Below, piece by piece: positions 4,748 to 6,659 of a stretch of 6,659 nt of DNA. The notes under the pieces were generated by a model. That model was not told the DNA's origin. It saw only the letters and a list, made by a program, of their open reading frames with translations, and ran no database searches. Within the stretch, counting starts at the first letter, position 1. Every line of letters starts with the position of its first letter. This stretch comes from an uncultured Veillonella sp. (GTDB lineage: Bacteria; Bacillota; Negativicutes; Veillonellales; Veillonellaceae), in assembly GCA_937930265.1 (NCBI GenBank), contig CALGLI010000299.1, positions 1 through 6,659 on the forward strand, given 5' to 3'. The translations under genes and the position numbers were made by a program.

Positions 4748-6295
4748 CTATTTTTTCGCGTAATCTACGACTCGTGTTTCACGAATAACCACCACTTCGA
4801 TTTGTCCTGGATATTCTAATTCATTTTCGATTCGTTTAATGATGTCCCGCACTAACAAGTTCGCTTCCACATCATCAACTTTATCAGGTTTTACCATAAC
4901 GCGAATCTCTCGACCTGCTTGGATAGCAAAGCATTTTTCAACGCCTTCAAAAGATTCAGCGATTTCTTCCAACTTAGATAATCGTTTTAAATAATTTTCT
5001 AATGTTTCGCGTCTAGCTCCTGGTCGTGCTGCAGAAATAGCATCTGCTGCTGCCACCAATACAGCCTCTACAGATTTAAACTCTTCATCGCCATGATGGG
5101 CACCAATACAGTTTTGTACTAATGCACTTTCACGATATTTTTTAGCCAAATCCACACCAATTTCTACGTGAGATCCTTCAATTTCATGTGTTAAAGCTTT
5201 GCCTAAATCATGTAATAAACCGCCTCGTTTAGCCAGTACTACATCGCAGCCTAATTCTGCTGCCATCATACCTGCCAAATGAGATACTTCCACAGAGTGT
5301 TTTAATACATTCTGTCCATAACTAGTACGGTATTTTAGTCGACCTAAAATACGAATCACTTCTGGATGTAAGCCATGTACATCTGCTTCAAAAGTAGCCT
5401 GCTCACCCGCTTCTTTAATAGTATTTTCCACCTCACGGCGTGCCTTTTCAACCATTTCTTCGATACGAGCTGGATGGATACGTCCATCTACAATGAGTTT
5501 TTCTAAGGCAATTCGTGCTACTTCACGACGAATCGGATCAAATCCAGATAGAATAACTGCCTCTGGTGTATCATCAATAATTAAGTCGATACCTGTCAAC
5601 GTTTCTAAAGCACGAATGTTACGGCCTTCACGACCGATAATGCGACCTTTCATCTCATCATTCGGCAATGTTACAACAGATACTGTAGATTCTGCTACAT
5701 GGTCAGCTGCACATCGCTGAATCGCCATAGAAATAATTTCTCTAGCATTCTTTTCCGCCTCTTCTTTTGCTTGTTGCTCAAGATCTTTAAGCATCACAGC
5801 TGTGTCGTGACGAATCTCTTGTTCTACTTTTGTTAGTAAAATTTGTTTTGCTTCCTCAAAGGTTAAGCTCGAAATACGTTCTAACTCATCCATTTGTTGT
5901 TGATGCAATGCTTCGATTTTTTCTTCCGCTTTTTCTAGATTGCGTTCCTTGTGGTGCAAGGACTCTTCTTTGCGTTCAATACTGTCTAGTTTTTTGTCTA
6001 ATTGCTCTTCTTTTTGTAAGATGCGTCGTTCAAGACGTTGTAGTTCATTACGTCTATCTCGATTTTCTTTATCTACATCAGCACGCAATTTATGAATTTC
6101 TTCTTTTGCTTCCAGTAACGCTTCTTTTTTCTTAGACTCTGCTAAGCGCTCTCCATCAGCAACAATACGTGCAGCTTCTGTTTCCGCTTTGTTTAGCTTA
6201 CCTTCTGCAATATTGCGACGCAATACATAGCCTACTCCAAGACCAATTAATACCATGACTACGGCAATAATGCTGTATTCTAAAATCGTGTTCAC
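4748..6295 (-). CDS. rny: Ribonuclease Y
   Basis: RNase Y is a membrane-anchored endoribonuclease that starts decay of many mRNAs in Firmicutes. Counting from the GTG at 6295, the product is 515 residues, close to the usual length of about 520. An N-terminal membrane segment (about 8-26, ending GYVLRR) is followed by a long charged coiled coil (about 30-195). A KH RNA-binding domain follows with GRIIGREGRNIR (217-228). An HD hydrolase domain carries metal-site residues His333, His362-Asp363, His376 and His400-His401. The C-terminal extension ends with VVIRETRVVDYAKK. The frame stays open up to an ATG at 6355, but that start has no Shine-Dalgarno sequence and would place a terminator-like hairpin inside the gene, so I reject it. 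The start is uncertain: GGGAGG (6300-6295) overlaps the GTG itself, whereas an ATT at 6286-6284 lies at ideal spacing. The neighbour recX upstream matches a common Firmicute order. Confidence 0.96.
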   Translation of the reverse strand: MNTILEYSIIAVVMVLIGLGVGYVLRRNIAEGKLNKAETEAARIVADGERLAESKKKEALLEAKEEIHKLRADVDKENRDRRNELQRLERRILQKEEQLDKKLDSIERKEESLHHKERNLEKAEEKIEALHQQQMDELERISSLTFEEAKQILLTKVEQEIRHDTAVMLKDLEQQAKEEAEKNAREIISMAIQRCAADHVAESTVSVVTLPNDEMKGRIIGREGRNIRALETLTGIDLIIDDTPEAVILSGFDPIRREVARIALEKLIVDGRIHPARIEEMVEKARREVENTIKEAGEQATFEADVHGLHPEVIRILGRLKYRTSYGQNVLKHSVEVSHLAGMMAAELGCDVVLAKRGGLLHDLGKALTHEIEGSHVEIGVDLAKKYRESALVQNCIGAHHGDEEFKSVEAVLVAAADAISAARPGARRETLENYLKRLSKLEEIAESFEGVEKCFAIQAGREIRVMVKPDKVDDVEANLLVRDIIKRIENELEYPGQIEVVVIRETRVVDYAKK

Positions 6296-6300
6296 CTCCC
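6295..6300 (-). promoter_or_regulatory. Shine-Dalgarno sequence of rny, which makes the start unclear
   Basis: GGGAGG on the minus strand is the only good ribosome binding site before the conserved part of rny. Its last G is also the first base of the in-frame GTG, so it cannot serve that codon with normal spacing. The next possible initiator 8 nt further on is ATT (6286-6284), a rare start codon. The ATG candidates upstream (6355 and 6331) lack comparable sites and precede or lie inside the leader hairpin. Confidence 0.7.
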
Positions 6301-6308
6301 ACTTGCAT

Positions 6309-6341
6309 AAAAAAAGGAGAAGTCGATACATCCGCTTCCCC
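6309..6341 (-). terminator. Terminator-like hairpin in the rny leader (possible attenuator)
   Basis: On the minus strand, GGGGAAG (6341-6335) pairs with CTTCTCC (6322-6316) with one G-T wobble. It continues with CGG (6334-6332) and TCG (6326-6324) after a single bulged A (6323), and the loop is 5 nt. Seven T residues follow directly (6315-6309). This is a textbook intrinsic terminator, yet it lies downstream of the strong promoter at 6399-6427 and ends 8 nt before the rny Shine-Dalgarno sequence. It could terminate recX transcripts, attenuate rny, or do both. The CTCC of its 3' arm (6319-6316) could instead pair with GGAG of the Shine-Dalgarno sequence (6299-6296). Confidence 0.7.
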
Positions 6342-6398
6342 GGTTTCTCGCCCATTTTGCTTTTAAATTTTATTTTGCTTATTATTAAGGCTATGTTA

Positions 6399-6427
6399 AT
6401 TTTAGTTCATACACCGTGGAATGTCAA
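6399..6427 (-). promoter_or_regulatory. Strong sigma-A promoter for rny
   Basis: On the minus strand a perfect TTGACA (6422-6427) and TAAAAT (6399-6404, one mismatch to consensus) are separated by exactly 17 bp. Transcription would start near 6392 and give a leader of about 100 nt. The leader has two copies of AAGCAAAAT (6372-6380 and 6354-6362, 18 bp apart) and the terminator-like hairpin. The promoter lies just past the recX terminator hairpin, so rny need not depend on upstream genes. Confidence 0.85.
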
Positions 6428-6433
6428 GACAAA

Positions 6434-6454
6434 GCCCCTACTCTAAGTAGGGGC
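6434..6454 (-). terminator. Terminator-like hairpin overlapping the end of recX
   Basis: GCCCCTAC and GTAGGGGC (6447-6454 and 6434-6441 on the plus strand) form a perfect 8-bp GC-rich stem around a 5-nt loop. On the minus strand it is followed by TTTGTCTT, a weak T tract. The first arm encodes the final residues of RecX and the stop codon lies in the second arm, so translation reaching the stop would compete with folding. The T tract merges into the rny -35 region. Confidence 0.6.
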
Positions 6455-6659
6455 CCCATTCATAACAAATCGATTGAATTGTACTCACAGAAAATCCACG
6501 ATTCTTCAAAAAATAAATTATTTTTTTCTTACTAAACTTATCTTCTTCGCCCTCTTCTATAGCGGCTAACCGTTCCTCATCAGATATGTGAAACCGTTGT
6601 TCTAACAACTTCACCGCCACCGACCATTCATCATAGTTATCTAACGCATCAGATACATC
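6438..6659 (-). CDS. recX: Regulatory protein RecX, C-terminal part (cut by window edge)
   Basis: The frame is open from the right edge to a TAG at 6440-6438, giving the last 73 residues of a protein whose start lies outside the window. A GTG at 6620-6618 is internal, not the start: thirteen more codons without a stop precede it. The segment AVKLLEQRF, then KKKIIYFLKNRGFSVSTIQSICYEW, resembles the last three-helix repeat of RecX, which binds RecA filaments and limits recombinase activity. The position directly upstream of rny supports this, because recA-recX-rny order is common in Firmicutes. The family is diverse and only the tail is visible, so the call is good but not certain. recA would be expected beyond the window. 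Confidence 0.78.
   Translation of the reverse strand, partial: DVSDALDNYDEWSVAVKLLEQRFHISDEERLAAIEEGEEDKFSKKKIIYFLKNRGFSVSTIQSICYEWGPYLE

Noticed and set aside
5830..6135. Plus-strand reading frame with hydrophobic residues
   Set aside because: It is the antisense of the Lys/Glu-rich coiled coil of rny and has no start signals.
6296..6355. N-terminal extension of rny starting at the ATG at 6355
   Set aside because: There is no Shine-Dalgarno sequence before it. The extra residues do not resemble an RNase Y N-terminus, and they would be encoded by an intrinsic-terminator hairpin and its T-run.

Overview
The window looks like chromosomal DNA of a low-GC Firmicute of the Negativicutes, most probably Veillonella or a close relative. 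This rests on the A+T-rich codon use, the housekeeping proteins, and the gene order recX - rny - dnaG - rpoD. The genus is an inference from memory of these proteins, not a database result. All supported genes lie on the minus strand, so the transcriptional order runs from high to low coordinates.

From right to left: the C-terminal part of recX runs off the right edge (6438-6659) and ends inside a terminator-like hairpin. A strong sigma-A promoter follows (TTGACA, 17 bp, TAAAAT; 6399-6427). It drives rny (RNase Y, 4748 to about 6295) through a leader of about 100 nt that carries a second intrinsic-terminator-like hairpin just upstream of the Shine-Dalgarno sequence. After rny come two hairpins in tandem, 4714-4730 and 4656-4708. 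Then come dnaG (primase, 2780-4543) and rpoD (primary sigma factor, 1517-2758), only 21 nt apart. This is the dnaG-rpoD core of the classical macromolecular-synthesis operon. Beyond rpoD, a separate promoter (1486-1513) drives an amino-acid-type ABC-transporter binding lipoprotein (656-1438). No permease or ATPase is visible beside it.

The left 650 bp hold no convincing gene. They hold a degenerate array of four structured repeats, with the motif CTTGTGG spaced 144, 144 and 112 bp apart. Each unit combines a small hairpin carrying CTTGTGG with, in most units, a larger stem-loop whose arms begin with GAAGAGC or GAAGACC. Some stem positions covary between units, which suggests the folded form matters. 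The unit nearest the lipoprotein gene also looks like its transcription terminator.

The genes cover recombination control (recX), mRNA decay (rny), replication priming (dnaG), housekeeping transcription (rpoD) and nutrient uptake (lipoprotein). I see no new multi-gene system. The two items most worth follow-up are the structured repeat array at 31-580 and the attenuator-like leader of rny with its uncertain, possibly non-AUG, start codon.
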